DNA of 64,000 nt from BOG-908 sp964242115 (GTDB lineage Bacteria; Pseudomonadota; Alphaproteobacteria; Acetobacterales; Acetobacteraceae): the NCBI GenBank assembly GCA_964242115.1, contig CAXSZX010000011.1, positions 1 through 64,000 of the forward strand. Reading direction: 5' to 3'. The position numbers and the translations under genes are program-made. This document shows, piece by piece, positions 51,040 to 59,160 of the stretch; position 1 is the first letter of the stretch, and the number at the start of each line of letters is the position of its first letter. Below the pieces are notes generated by a model. That model was given only the letters and a program-made list of their open reading frames with translations, was not told where the DNA came from and made no database searches.

Positions 51040-51546
51040 GCCGCTCCCCGATCAACCCGTCAGGCGTTTTGACGCTTCGCGGGTGCAAAATCAACGAAGA
51101 GGCGAGCACGGCCTTACCTTTTGAAGAAAAAACAACGAGGTGCTTGCCGATCTGCACCGCTCTGCCCCGGGTTGCACGTTGTCGTGCGCCAGTGTGCACC
51201 TGACACGCCGCCCGGCCGCGTGTTCGGCACGCGTCACCCGAGGGTCGACCACATGCCAGCGCGCGGCGCGCGGATCATACGCCGAAGCGCGCGCATGCCT
51301 TGACGCCAGTGTCCAGGGTGAGACCTATTGCGCCAGCTTGCGGCTTGCGACCGGCGTGTCAGCATGTCGAGCGGCCCATACGCCAGCCGGGCGCGCGCTA
51401 CTCGCACGCCAATGTCCAACGCAAGGCGCCGGTCGACACGTCACGGACAGCCAGCGCCAGTGAGGCGCGGCAAGCCGATCTGCTCCGGTGTTCGCGCGCC
51501 TACTCCACGCCGCGAACCTTGTGAAACCTCGAGCAAACCGTCCGTC
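51040..51546. other. Gene-free stretch between divergent WcbI-domain and hldE genes
   Basis: No reliable gene. A hairpin-like TTTTGAAGAAAAAACAACG with AGGTGCTTGC at 51117-51148 may be a fragment of an AB repeat. Between 51155 and 51470, short words such as GCGCCAG, CGCCAGT and GCCAATGT recur at irregular spacing, as in a decayed tandem array. Both genes' promoters must be here. Confidence 0.45.
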
Positions 51547-51629
51547 CAAGCTGTCGCGGACCTCTCCCGCAACGGGTGCCCAAGAGAGCAAAAGTTTTTT
51601 GGTTCTTTTTTTCAAAAAAGAACCGCTTT
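51547..51629. repeat. AB repeat, core and B end only, A>B
   Basis: CAAGCTGTCGCGGACCTC box, AACGGGTGCCCAAGAG core, and a perfect B hairpin GGTTCTTTTTTTC/AAAAAAGAACC. The A hairpin is missing. It ends 12 bases before the hldE start codon. Confidence 0.9.
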
Positions 51630-51640
51630 AAGCAGCGCGC

Positions 51641-53086
51641 ATGGATTTCAGCCAACTCACGGTCCTCTGTGCCGGCGACGTCATGCTGGACCGCTTCCTG
51701 CACGGCGACATCGACCGCATCTCCCCCGAAGCCCCGGTCCCGGTGATCCGCCTGCGCGAGACCCGCGAGATGCCCGGCGGCGCAGGCAACGTCGCCTGCA
51801 ACATCGCCTCCCTTGGCGGACGGGCGATCCTTGTTGGCCTGGTGGGAAACGACGAGACCGGCGAGCGCCTGGCGCGCAACCTGGCCGCTCGCCGCGGTAT
51901 CGAGCCGGCCTTGGTCACCAGCGAGCGCCGCCCGACCATCTGCAAGACCCGCTTCATCGCCGGCCGCCAGCAAGTGGTGCGCGCCGACGACGAGAGCGGT
52001 GCCCCCCTGTGGGACGACGAGGCCGCCGCATTGACCGCCGCCATCGCCCGGCATCTGCCGGCCTGCCACGCGCTGATCCTGTCGGATTACGGCAAGTCCG
52101 CGTTGAGCCCGGCCGTCGTCGCCCAGGCGATCGAGGCGGCCAGGCGCCACGGCGTGCCGGTGTTCGTCGACCCCAAGAGCGACGACTTCACCCGCTACCG
52201 CGGGGCGACCTGTATCACGCCCAACCTGAAGGAGTTCGCCGCCGCCGCCCGCGCGCCGTGCGGCACGGAGGCAGAGATCGCCCAGGCGGCGGCGGCCTTG
52301 CTGGACCAGTGCGAGGCCGACGCCATCCTGGTCACCCGATCCGAACGCGGCATGATGCTGGTCGAGCGCGGCGGCGAGGTCTCCTCCGTGCCGGCGCGGG
52401 CACGCGAGGTGTTCGACGTCTCCGGCGCCGGAGACACCGTAATCGCTACCCTGGCGCTGGCGCACGCCGGCGGGCGCACGCTGACGCAGGCCATGCACAT
52501 CGCCAACGCGGCCGCCGGCGTCGTGGTCAGCAAGCTTGGCACGGCGACCGCCAACATCGCCGAGGTGATGCACGAGCTGTCCGCCCAGGCAGAGGGGCTG
52601 ACCGGCGCACGCGCCTCCGGCCTGCAGAGCCTGGCCTCGGCATTGGGCATGGTGACGTTGTGGCGCGAGCAGGGGCTGCGGGTGGGCTTCACCAACGGCT
52701 GCTTCGACATCCTGCACCCGGGCCACGTGGCGCTGCTGGCGTTCGCGCGGCAGGCCTGCGACCGGCTGGTGGTGGCGCTGAACACGGACGCCAGCGTGGC
52801 ACGGCTGAAAGGGCCCACGCGGCCGGTGAACACGCTGGAGCAGCGCGCGCAGGTGATGGCGGCGATCCGCCACGTGGATTGCGTGGTGGGGTTCGGCGAG
52901 GACACGCCGCTCGAGCTGATCACCACGCTGGTGCCGGACGTGCTGGTGAAAGGTGCCGACTACACCGTGGAGCAGGTGGTGGGCGCGGACGTGGTGCTCG
53001 CGGCAGGCGGGCGGGTGGTGTTGGCGGAGCTGGTGGCGGGGCAAAGCACCACGCGTATCATCGAGCGGGTGGCGGCCAAGGTTTAA
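51641..53086 (+). CDS. hldE: Bifunctional heptose-7-phosphate kinase / heptose-1-phosphate adenylyltransferase
   Basis: A 481-residue two-domain enzyme of ADP-heptose synthesis. Residues 1-320 are the ribokinase-type kinase (AGDVMLDRFLHGDIDRISPE, MPGGAGNVACNIASLGG, VFVDPKSDDFTRYRGA, and FDVSGAGDTVIATLALA with the base). Residues 340-481 are the nucleotidyltransferase (VGFTNGCFDILHPGHVALL, RPVNTLEQRAQVMAAI, VLVKGADYTVEQVVGAD). It makes the precursor for the lipopolysaccharide inner core. The ATG at 51641 lies 11 bases after a B hairpin and has no ribosome site, so expression may depend on it. Stop TAA runs into an AB repeat. Confidence 0.95.
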   Translation: MDFSQLTVLCAGDVMLDRFLHGDIDRISPEAPVPVIRLRETREMPGGAGNVACNIASLGGRAILVGLVGNDETGERLARNLAARRGIEPALVTSERRPTICKTRFIAGRQQVVRADDESGAPLWDDEAAALTAAIARHLPACHALILSDYGKSALSPAVVAQAIEAARRHGVPVFVDPKSDDFTRYRGATCITPNLKEFAAAARAPCGTEAEIAQAAAALLDQCEADAILVTRSERGMMLVERGGEVSSVPARAREVFDVSGAGDTVIATLALAHAGGRTLTQAMHIANAAAGVVVSKLGTATANIAEVMHELSAQAEGLTGARASGLQSLASALGMVTLWREQGLRVGFTNGCFDILHPGHVALLAFARQACDRLVVALNTDASVARLKGPTRPVNTLEQRAQVMAAIRHVDCVVGFGEDTPLELITTLVPDVLVKGADYTVEQVVGADVVLAAGGRVVLAELVAGQSTTRIIERVAAKV

Positions 53087-53216
53087 GGCAAGCGATGCTT
53101 TTTCGAGAACAAGAAGCACAAAGCTTTTGTCACGGCTGTCGCGGTTTCCGACGGCGCCTGCCGACGAAACACAAGTTTTTTCGTTCTTTCTTCAAAAAAG
53201 AACCGCTTTCTTGCTT
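53087..53216. repeat. AB repeat, full copy with changed hairpins, A>B
   Basis: A hairpin ATGCTTTTTCGAGAACAAGAAGC with a bulge, CTTTTGTCACGG box GCTGTCGCGGTTTCCG, then AAGTTTTTTCGTTC hairpin with Cys-coding changes. It immediately follows the hldE stop codon. Confidence 0.85.
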
Positions 53217-53464
53217 CTTTCGTTCCGCGCTCGGCAGGGTGCCACAGCCAGAATACTCTCCCCGGCTAGAGCAGCTCCTTCAGTTGGGCCCACGCCGTTT
53301 GCTCCAGCAATAATGTTCGCGCGGCTGCCGAACGGCAGAAGCTCGTCAGCGGTTGCATACGCAGGGACACGCATCGTGAGCACGACCGATTGGACGGAGT
53401 TGCATAGCCCTGCGCGTTGGCTGCATGCAGCCAACTGGTCAGGCGGGTGCCGTCATCGACGGAC
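53217..53464. other. Non-coding remainder upstream of an adhesin remnant
   Basis: No open frame of note. GCATGCAGCCAACTGGTCAG at about 53430 and the preceding bases may be decayed coding sequence of the adjacent adhesin remnant in another frame, but the similarity is too low to call. Confidence 0.35.
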
Positions 53465-53659
53465 ACGGCGGCTTTCAGCGGTGGTGAGAGCCTGACGGAT
53501 TATCTTTCCGCCGGTGAAACTATCCAGGCCGGCGGCAGGCTCACGCTGGACGACAGTCACGGCGCGGTCAGCCTGGCCCTTGCCGGCAGCTACGACACCG
53601 CGAACTTCGCGATGGCTGCGGACGGGCACGGCGGCACCGAGGTCACGTTTCACGGGTAG
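53465..53659 (+). pseudogene. C-terminal remnant of a large DGHGGT-type adhesin/RTX protein
   Basis: The last 64 codons read TAAFSGGESLTDYLSAGETI, then RLTLDDSHGAVSLALAGSYD and NFAMAADGHGGTEVTFHG. This is the conserved extreme C-terminus of big repeat-rich secreted proteins of alphaproteobacteria (SYxxANFxxxxDGHGGT pattern). Nothing upstream continues such a protein: hldE and an AB repeat lie within 400 bases. It must be the end left after deletion of a large gene. It is not expected to be functional. Confidence 0.65.
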
Positions 53660-53770
53660 GCAACAAGCAAGCAAAGCCTGCTTTCTTAAAAAGCAGCGAG
53701 AAACTTTTGCTGCGGCTGTCGCGGAAACTTCCTCCGCGTATAGTCCGGGAAACAAATTTTTTAGTTCGGT
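53660..53770. repeat. AB repeat, A end and core, B arm broken
   Basis: A hairpin GCCTGCTTTCTT/AAAAAGCAGC (CTGC/GCAG base), box GGCTGTCGCGGAAAC, core, then B side AAACAAATTTTTTAGTTCG breaks off. A possible continuation of the B arm (GAAACTTTGCTATTCCAAAG and ATGCTTGCC) is at 53990-54026. Confidence 0.78.
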
Positions 53771-53858
53771 GGACTCACGTTTGAGACGAACACCTGCAGC
53801 GCTCGATGCAGTATTGCTGGGCGGCTACCTCCTCCGGCTTTCTTCGATGTAAGCTCTT

Positions 53859-53940
53859 CGTTCGACCGTTCGGGCTGCTCAAGGCTCGCGGAGCGACCGC
53901 CGTAAGCGGCTTGGCCTTGAACAGGCCGAACGGCCGAACG
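53859..53940. repeat. 82-bp palindromic element, possibly inserted in an AB repeat
   Basis: Arms CGTTCGACCGTTCGGGCTGC plus TCAAGGC (53859-53885) and GCCTTGAACAGGCCGAACGG plus CCGAACG (53914-53940) pair at 24 of 27 positions. The loop GCGGAGCGACCGCCGTAAGC is also GC-rich. It is unlike the AB family. It lies between the broken B arm and its presumed continuation. Confidence 0.75.
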
Positions 53941-54024
53941 ATGATCGCGCGTCGAACGTAGCCTCCGTGTCGGATGAGGCGTTTCTTCCGAAACTTTGCT
54001 ATTCCAAAGAAATGCTTGCCCTGC

Positions 54025-54171
54025 CTAGATCACCAGCAGGATCAGAAAGATCGCCAGCACGTCGCCGGCCAGCACCTGCGCGGCCCACAGCAGGTGGCCC
54101 ATCGCCCACAACACGCCGGCGCTGAGCATACCCGCGGCGCTCAGGCCGATCAGAAGCAACCGTAACGGCAT
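54025..54171 (-). CDS. Small membrane protein (two helices)
   Basis: A 48-residue protein: MPLRLLLIGLSAAGMLSAGV, then LWAMGHLLWAAQVLAGDVLA and a hydrophobic end with FLILLVI. Two transmembrane helices almost fill it. The ATG at 54171 has GGAAGGGG some distance upstream. A longer 98-residue form starting at ATG 54321 would add a basic Arg/Pro-rich head (RRKRGRGRPP). It is divergent from argD. Not recognised; modest confidence that it is expressed. Confidence 0.5.
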   Translation of the reverse strand: MPLRLLLIGLSAAGMLSAGVLWAMGHLLWAAQVLAGDVLAIFLILLVI

Positions 54172-54381
54172 TGGTGGCCGACCCCTTCCGCGTTTCCGGC
54201 GGAAGACGCTCTCCCTGGCGGGCAGGGCGGCTCCGGTTGCCGGCACGCCGGACGATCCGGCGTTGACGGGATCGTGAGGGGTGCAGGTTAACCGGGCGTT
54301 CGGATCGGACCTGTCAATCATCGGCCGGCGCTTTCAGACGTGTTCGCGTGCGTCATTGACACACCGCCACGGAGGTGGACC

Positions 54382-55662
54382 ATGCAAGCCCTTGCGCGTT
54401 ACGGCTCGGCGTGGGGCGAGGTGCCCCGTGCCGAAGCCCGCGATGAAGAGAGCCCACCCAAGATGATACCAGCGCTGATGCCCACCTACGCGCGAGAGGA
54501 CCTGGCCTTCGACCACGGGCAAGGCGCCTGGCTGGTCACCGCAGACGGGCGACGCTACCTCGATTTCGGCGCCGGCATCGCCACCAGCTCGCTCGGCCAC
54601 GCGCACCCGCATCTGGTGGCCGAGGTGGCGGCCCAGGCCGGCCGTGTCATGCACGTTTCGAACCTGTATCGCGTGCCGCAGGCAGAGCGCCTGGCCCAGC
54701 GCCTGGTGGACGCGACGTTTGCCGACAGCGTGTTCTTCTGCAACTCGGGCGCCGAGGCCAACGAGGGCATGGTCAAGATGGTCCGCCGCGCCATGGCCAA
54801 GACCGGCCGGCCCGAGCGCATCCGGATGATCTGCTTCGACGGCGCGTTCCACGGCCGCACGCTCGCCATGCTGTCGGCCACCGGCAACCCGAAATACCTC
54901 GACGGCTACGGCACCCCGGTGGACGGCTTCGACCACGTGCCCTTCGGCAACATGAACGCGGTGCGCGACGCCATCACGCCCGAGACCGCCGGCATCCTGG
55001 TCGAGCCGATCCAGGGCGAGGGCGGCGTGCGCGTGCCGCCGCCGCGTTTCTTGCAGGAGTTGCGCGCCGCCTGCGACGAGTGGGGCGTGCTGCTGGCACT
55101 CGACGAGGTGCAGTGCGGCATGGGGCGCACCGGCACGCTGTTCGCCTACCAGCAATCCGGCATCGAGCCGGACGTGCTCTCCGCGGCCAAGGGCATTGCC
55201 GGCGGCTTTCCGATGGGCGCCATCCTGGCGCGCGAGGCGGTGGCCAAGCACATCACCCCGGGCACCCACGGCACCACTTTCGGCGGCAACCCGCTGGCCG
55301 CCGCCGCCGCCAATGCGGTGCTGGACGTGCTGCTGGCGCCCGGCTTCCTCGGCGGCGTGGCCGAGCGTGGCGATTTGTTGGCCGCCGGACTGCACCGGCT
55401 GGTGGCAGAGCGGCCGGGCGTGTTCTCCGGCGTGCGCGGCACCGGGCTGATGCTGGGGCTGGAATGCGCGCTGCCCAACACCGCGGTGCAGAAGGCCTGC
55501 GTCGCCGAGGGCCTGCTGGTGGTGGCCGCGGGGGAGAACGTGCTGCGACTGGTGCCGCCGCTGGTAGTGACCGAGGCCGACATCGGCGAGGGGCTGGCCA
55601 GGATCGGCCGCGCCGCCGTGGCACTGGAGCACGAGCACCTGATGGCGCCGGCGGCCCAATGA
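54382..55662 (+). CDS. argD: Acetylornithine aminotransferase (N-terminally extended)
   Basis: A 426-residue fold-type I aminotransferase. MPTYAREDLAFDHGQGAWLV, YLDFGAGIATSSLGHAHPHL, FFCNSGAEANEGMVKMVRR and FDGAFHGRTLAMLSATG are ArgD motifs; the PLP lysine is in LSAAKGIAGGFPMGA. It converts N-acetylglutamate semialdehyde to N-acetylornithine in arginine synthesis. The ATG at 54382 has a perfect GGAGGT five bases upstream, so I chose it, although family proteins usually start near the Met at 54463. The extra 27 residues (QALARYGSAWGEVPRAEARD) are unusual. It is followed by argF after ten bases. Confidence 0.93.
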   Translation: MQALARYGSAWGEVPRAEARDEESPPKMIPALMPTYAREDLAFDHGQGAWLVTADGRRYLDFGAGIATSSLGHAHPHLVAEVAAQAGRVMHVSNLYRVPQAERLAQRLVDATFADSVFFCNSGAEANEGMVKMVRRAMAKTGRPERIRMICFDGAFHGRTLAMLSATGNPKYLDGYGTPVDGFDHVPFGNMNAVRDAITPETAGILVEPIQGEGGVRVPPPRFLQELRAACDEWGVLLALDEVQCGMGRTGTLFAYQQSGIEPDVLSAAKGIAGGFPMGAILAREAVAKHITPGTHGTTFGGNPLAAAAANAVLDVLLAPGFLGGVAERGDLLAAGLHRLVAERPGVFSGVRGTGLMLGLECALPNTAVQKACVAEGLLVVAAGENVLRLVPPLVVTEADIGEGLARIGRAAVALEHEHLMAPAAQ

Positions 55663-55672
55663 GCGCCGGCAC

Positions 55673-56599
55673 GTGAGGGCACGCAAGCCGACCAAGGCGC
55701 AGGCCGGTCCGCGCCACTTCCTCGAGCTGGCCGAATTCGACACCGCCACGCTGCGCCGCATCCTGGGTGCCGCCACCGCGCTGAAACGCGGTGGCGCGCC
55801 GCCGGCGCCGCTCGCCGGCAAGACGCTTGCACTGCTGTTCGAGCGGCCGAGCACCCGCACGCGCGTGAGCTTCGAGGTGGCGATGCGCCAGTTGGGCGGC
55901 CACTGCACGGTGCTGACCGACCGCGAGATGCAGCTTGGCCGCGGCGAGACGATCGCAGACACCGCGCGCGTGCTCTCGCGCTACGTCGACGCGATCATGC
56001 TGCGCACCGACAAGGTGAGCAAGCTGGAGGAGCTGGCGCGCTACGCCACCGTGCCGGTGATCAACGGCCTGACCGAGGCCAGCCACCCCTGCCAGCTGAT
56101 GGCCGACGTGCTGACCTTCGAGGAGCATCGCGGCCCGATCGCCGGGCAGACGGTGGCCTGGGTAGGCGACGGCAACAACGTGGCGCGCACCTGGGTGCAG
56201 GCCGCAGTGCGCTTCGGCTTCAAGCTGCGCCTGGCCAGCCCCGAGGCATACGAGATCCCCGGCTACCTGCTCGACTGGGCGCGCCGGGAGGGCGGCGACG
56301 TGACCATGACGCGCGACCCGGGCGAAGCGGTGTGCGACGCGCGCTGCGTGGTGACCGATTGCTGGGTGAGCATGGCGGACGATCCGGACAAGGACCAGCA
56401 CGTGCTGGCCGGCTACGCGGTCGACCGCGCGCTGATGGCGCTGGCGGCACCCGACGCGCTGTTCATGCACTGCCTGCCGGCGCATCGCGGCGAGGAGGTG
56501 ACGGCAGAGGTGCTGGACGGGCCGCAATCGGTGGTGTTCGACGAGGCGGGGAACCGGCTGCACGCGCAGAAGGCGATACTGGCCTGGGCGATGGGGTAG
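55673..56599 (+). CDS. argF: Ornithine carbamoyltransferase
   Basis: A 308-residue enzyme. Carbamoyl-phosphate binding residues are in LLFERPSTRTRVSFEVAMRQ and TEASHPCQLMADVLT; the ornithine loop is in VTDCWVSMADDPDKDQ and the HCLPAHRGEEV motif is intact. It forms citrulline from ornithine and carbamoyl phosphate. The GTG at 55673 (MRARKPTKAQ) lies ten bases after the argD stop; an ATG overlapping argD ends after five codons and is not used. The pair argD-argF is an operon. The stop TAG runs into an AB repeat. Confidence 0.95.
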   Translation: MRARKPTKAQAGPRHFLELAEFDTATLRRILGAATALKRGGAPPAPLAGKTLALLFERPSTRTRVSFEVAMRQLGGHCTVLTDREMQLGRGETIADTARVLSRYVDAIMLRTDKVSKLEELARYATVPVINGLTEASHPCQLMADVLTFEEHRGPIAGQTVAWVGDGNNVARTWVQAAVRFGFKLRLASPEAYEIPGYLLDWARREGGDVTMTRDPGEAVCDARCVVTDCWVSMADDPDKDQHVLAGYAVDRALMALAAPDALFMHCLPAHRGEEVTAEVLDGPQSVVFDEAGNRLHAQKAILAWAMG

Positions 56600-56731
56600 G
56601 CGAGCAAGCGCTTCTTTTTCGAGAAAAAGAAGCAAAAAGCTTTTATCACGGCTGTCGCGGACCTCTCCGACGACGGGTGCCCAGGGAGCAAAAGTTTTTT
56701 GGTTCTTTTTTTCAAAAAAGAACCGCTTCCT
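56600..56731. repeat. AB repeat, full copy, A>B
   Basis: A hairpin GCGCTTCTTTTTCG/AAAAAGAAGC, GCTTTTATCACGG box GCTGTCGCGGACC, GACGGGTGCCCAGGGAGC core, perfect B hairpin. The core is nearly identical to the copies at 22977 and 51547. It lies between co-directional argF and ppx. Confidence 0.93.
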
Positions 56732-56744
56732 TTGGATGTGTCCG

Positions 56745-58214
56745 ATGCAACGTTCCGCCGTCGTTGACCTAGGTTCCAACTCCGTGCGCCTGGTCGTCTT
56801 CGACGGCCGAGGCCGCAACCCCGTCGCCATCTTCAACGAGAAAGCCGTCCTCCGCCTGGGCCGCGGCCTGCAGCAATCCGGGCGGCTGAACGAGGACGGC
56901 GTGGAGCAGGCGGTGATGGTGATGGCGCGCTACGCCGCCATCGCGCGCGCCATGGGTGCCGCACCGTTCGAGGTGCTGGCCACCGCCGCGGTGCGCGATG
57001 CAAGCAACGGCCCTGCTTTCGTGGCCGCTCTGCAGGCCAGCCTGCCGGACGTGCGCGTGCGCGTGCTCAGCGGCCAGGAGGAGGCGGGCTTTTCGGCCGC
57101 CGGCGTTCTGTGCGGCATTCCGGCGGCAGACGGCATACTGGCGGACATCGGCGGCGGTTCGCTGGAAGTGGTGCACCTGGCTTCCGGCACGGTGCGTGCG
57201 GCGCAGACGATGAAGCTGGGCGTGCTGCGCTTGTCCGACCGCGCCGGCGGCGACGTGGTGCGCGCCCGCGCCATCGCCGAGGCCGACCTCGAGGCCGTGA
57301 CGTGGCTAAACGAGGGCGCCGGCCGCGACCTCTACCTCGTGGGCGGCGCGTGGCGGGCGCTGGCGCGCATCCACATGGAACAGACCGCCTACCCGCTGGC
57401 GATGGTGCACCACTACACGATCGGTCGCGAGGAAGCGCGCGACCTGGCCGGCGTGATCGGCAGCGCCAGCCGGCGCGCGCTGGAACGCCTGCCCGGAGTC
57501 TCCCGCCGCCGCGTGGACGACATGCCGTTCGCCGCCGTTGTGCTGCGCCGCCTGCTGCGCGCCACCGACGCGCGGCGCGTGGTGTTTTCCGCGAACGGCC
57601 TGCGCGAGGGCTGGTTCATGCAGACCGTGGCCGACGCGGCGGCGCGTGCGCAGGACCCGGTGCTCGCCGCGTCACGCGACCTCGCGCTGCGCTACGGCCG
57701 CGACGCCGCGCTGCCGCCTGCGCTGATCGCCTGGACCGCGCCGCTGTTCGACGGCGAAACCGCCGACGCACGCCGCCTGCGCGAGGCCGCCTGCTGGATG
57801 AGCGACATCGGCAGCCAGGAACATCCCGAGTATCGCTCGGAACAATCGTTCTATCGCGTGCTGCGCCAGCCGGGCATTGCACTCGACCACCACGCGCGCG
57901 CGTTCCTTGCGATGACGATCGCGCTGCGTTACGAAGCCGAACCGGACATGCCGTACCTCGACGCGGCGCGCATGCTGCTGGAGATGAGCACGCTGCGGCG
58001 CGCGGAAATACTGGGCGTGGCGTTGCGGCTGGCCTATACGCTTTCGGGCGGCACCGCGGCGCTGCTTGCAGCGACGTCGCTCTCGCGCGAGGGCGGGCGG
58101 CTGGTGCTGCGGTTGCGCCGTGGCAGTGGCGTGTTCGCCGGCGAGAGCGTGACGCGGCGGCTTGAGCGCCTGGCGCACGCGGCGGGGATGGAGGCGGCGA
58201 CTGAGACGCTGTAG
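56745..58214 (+). CDS. ppx: Ppx/GppA family exopolyphosphatase
   Basis: A 489-residue protein of the actin-like ATPase fold. SAVVDLGSNSVRLVVFDG is the phosphate-1 loop, VLATAAVRDASNGPAF and ADIGGGSLEVVHL are the family motifs, and the C-terminal HD-like helical part has EHPEYRSEQSFYRVLRQPG. Ppx/GppA cleave polyphosphate or pppGpp. The alphaproteobacterial form usually has this helical C-terminus. Start ATG 56745; ATG 56736 would add three residues. Both lie right after the repeat without a strong ribosome site. Confidence 0.92.
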   Translation: MQRSAVVDLGSNSVRLVVFDGRGRNPVAIFNEKAVLRLGRGLQQSGRLNEDGVEQAVMVMARYAAIARAMGAAPFEVLATAAVRDASNGPAFVAALQASLPDVRVRVLSGQEEAGFSAAGVLCGIPAADGILADIGGGSLEVVHLASGTVRAAQTMKLGVLRLSDRAGGDVVRARAIAEADLEAVTWLNEGAGRDLYLVGGAWRALARIHMEQTAYPLAMVHHYTIGREEARDLAGVIGSASRRALERLPGVSRRRVDDMPFAAVVLRRLLRATDARRVVFSANGLREGWFMQTVADAAARAQDPVLAASRDLALRYGRDAALPPALIAWTAPLFDGETADARRLREAACWMSDIGSQEHPEYRSEQSFYRVLRQPGIALDHHARAFLAMTIALRYEAEPDMPYLDAARMLLEMSTLRRAEILGVALRLAYTLSGGTAALLAATSLSREGGRLVLRLRRGSGVFAGESVTRRLERLAHAAGMEAATETL

Positions 58215-58353
58215 CAAGAAAGCAAGCAGTTCTTTTTTTGCAAAAAAGAACCAAAAAACTTTTGCTCTCTGGGCTTCCGCTGCAGGAGACTCCGCGACAG
58301 CCAGGACAGAAGTTTTTTGCTTCCTTTTCTTAAAGGGAAGCCTTGCTTGCTTT
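58215..58353. repeat. AB repeat, full copy, B>A
   Basis: B hairpin AGTTCTTTTTTTGC/AAAAAAGAACC, CTTTTGCTCTCTGGGC core with CTCCGCGACAGCC, then A arm GCTTCCTTTTCTT/AAAGGGAAGCC: again a paired change (CTTCC/GGAAG). The A end holds GGGAAG and the likely TTG start of the next gene. Confidence 0.92.
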
Positions 58354-58913
58354 CTCCCTTAGCCGCCTACGTCGCCTCCCTACGCGAACAGAACCGCGGC
58401 CAGGTCCCCGACTTCGACCCGCTTGACGGCGGCGTGGATGCCCATCTGCTTTTGCTGCTGGAAAAGCCGGGACCTCGGGCGCCGGGTGCAAGCGCCGGTT
58501 TCGTCTCGCGTGACAATCCTACGCCGACCGCAGCAACAATCCGCGCCGGCATGGCGACAGCCGGCGTGCCGCGCGAACGCACCATCCTGTGGAACGCGGT
58601 TCCCTGGTGGAACGGGACGATGCGTGTCTACGCCGCAGAAAAACGCGCGGGCGCCGACGAACTTCAGAGATTGGTTGCGCTGTTGCCGCGCCTGCGCAGC
58701 GTCGTGTTGGCCGGGAGCGTTGCACAGGCTATCGCATTGCATGTTCTCGCAGACAGCGATCTGAAAGTGTTCAAGTGCGTGCACCCGTCACCGAACGCGC
58801 GGGCAGGGCCTGCGAGCAGCGAAGCTTGGAGGAGACTGCCGGAAGTTTGGCGAGCTGCGTGGGACGCGACGGGCGTGTCCCGAGAAGAAGCAAGGCAAGC
58901 AGTTCTTTTTTAA
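58347..58913 (+). CDS. Uracil-DNA glycosylase-like protein, start and stop in repeats
   Basis: About 188 residues. LLLLLEKPGPRAPGASAGFV, DNPTPTAATIRAGMATAG, TILWNAVPWWNG and CVHPSPNAR follow a UDG-superfamily group with NPxW-like WNAVPW and HPS motifs. It probably removes uracil or related lesions from DNA. No ATG exists at the natural N-terminus; TTG 58347, in the AB repeat and 6 bases after GGGAAG, gives LLSPLAAYVASLREQ, a suitable start. The C-terminus ends EEARQAVLF, in the following AB repeat, where the hairpin supplies TAA. Expression therefore probably depends on both repeats. Confidence 0.75.
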   Translation: MLSPLAAYVASLREQNRGQVPDFDPLDGGVDAHLLLLLEKPGPRAPGASAGFVSRDNPTPTAATIRAGMATAGVPRERTILWNAVPWWNGTMRVYAAEKRAGADELQRLVALLPRLRSVVLAGSVAQAIALHVLADSDLKVFKCVHPSPNARAGPASSEAWRRLPEVWRAAWDATGVSREEARQAVLF

Positions 58914-59021
58914 AAAAAACCAAGAAACTTTTATTTCCTCGGGAGCACGCCGCAGAAACCTCCGCGACAGCGTTACAAAAAGTCTTTTGCTTCTCTTCTT
59001 CAGAAAAGAAGGCTTTGCCTT
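58886..59021. repeat. AB repeat, full copy, B>A
   Basis: B hairpin AGTTCTTTTTTAAAAAAAACC, core GCACGCCGCAGAAACCTCCG with CGACAGC, then A hairpin GCTTCTCTTCTTC/AGAAAAGAAGGC. It carries the stop codon of the glycosylase gene. A second, half copy follows at 59096. Confidence 0.9.
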
Positions 59022-59095
59022 CCTTTCCTGAGCATCGGAGTCAAAGACGCAAACGTCTTCGTCGGCTCGCCGTGATGACGCCTGATGTTTCAGCC

Positions 59096-59160
59096 TTCCG
59101 CGACAGCCGGAGCAAAAGTTTTTTGGTTCTTTTTTTCAAAAAAGAACTGCTTGCTTTGTT
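59096..59160. repeat. AB repeat, B half with reverse box
   Basis: CCGCGACAGCCGG, AGCAAAAGTTTTTTGG then the B hairpin and CTGCTTGC. It abuts the stop of hppA and follows a full copy in tandem. Confidence 0.88.

Noticed and set aside
54263..54291. TTGACG with a 17-base spacer and GGTTAA as an argD promoter
   Set aside because: The -10 match is poor and alphaproteobacterial promoters are variable; not enough to annotate.
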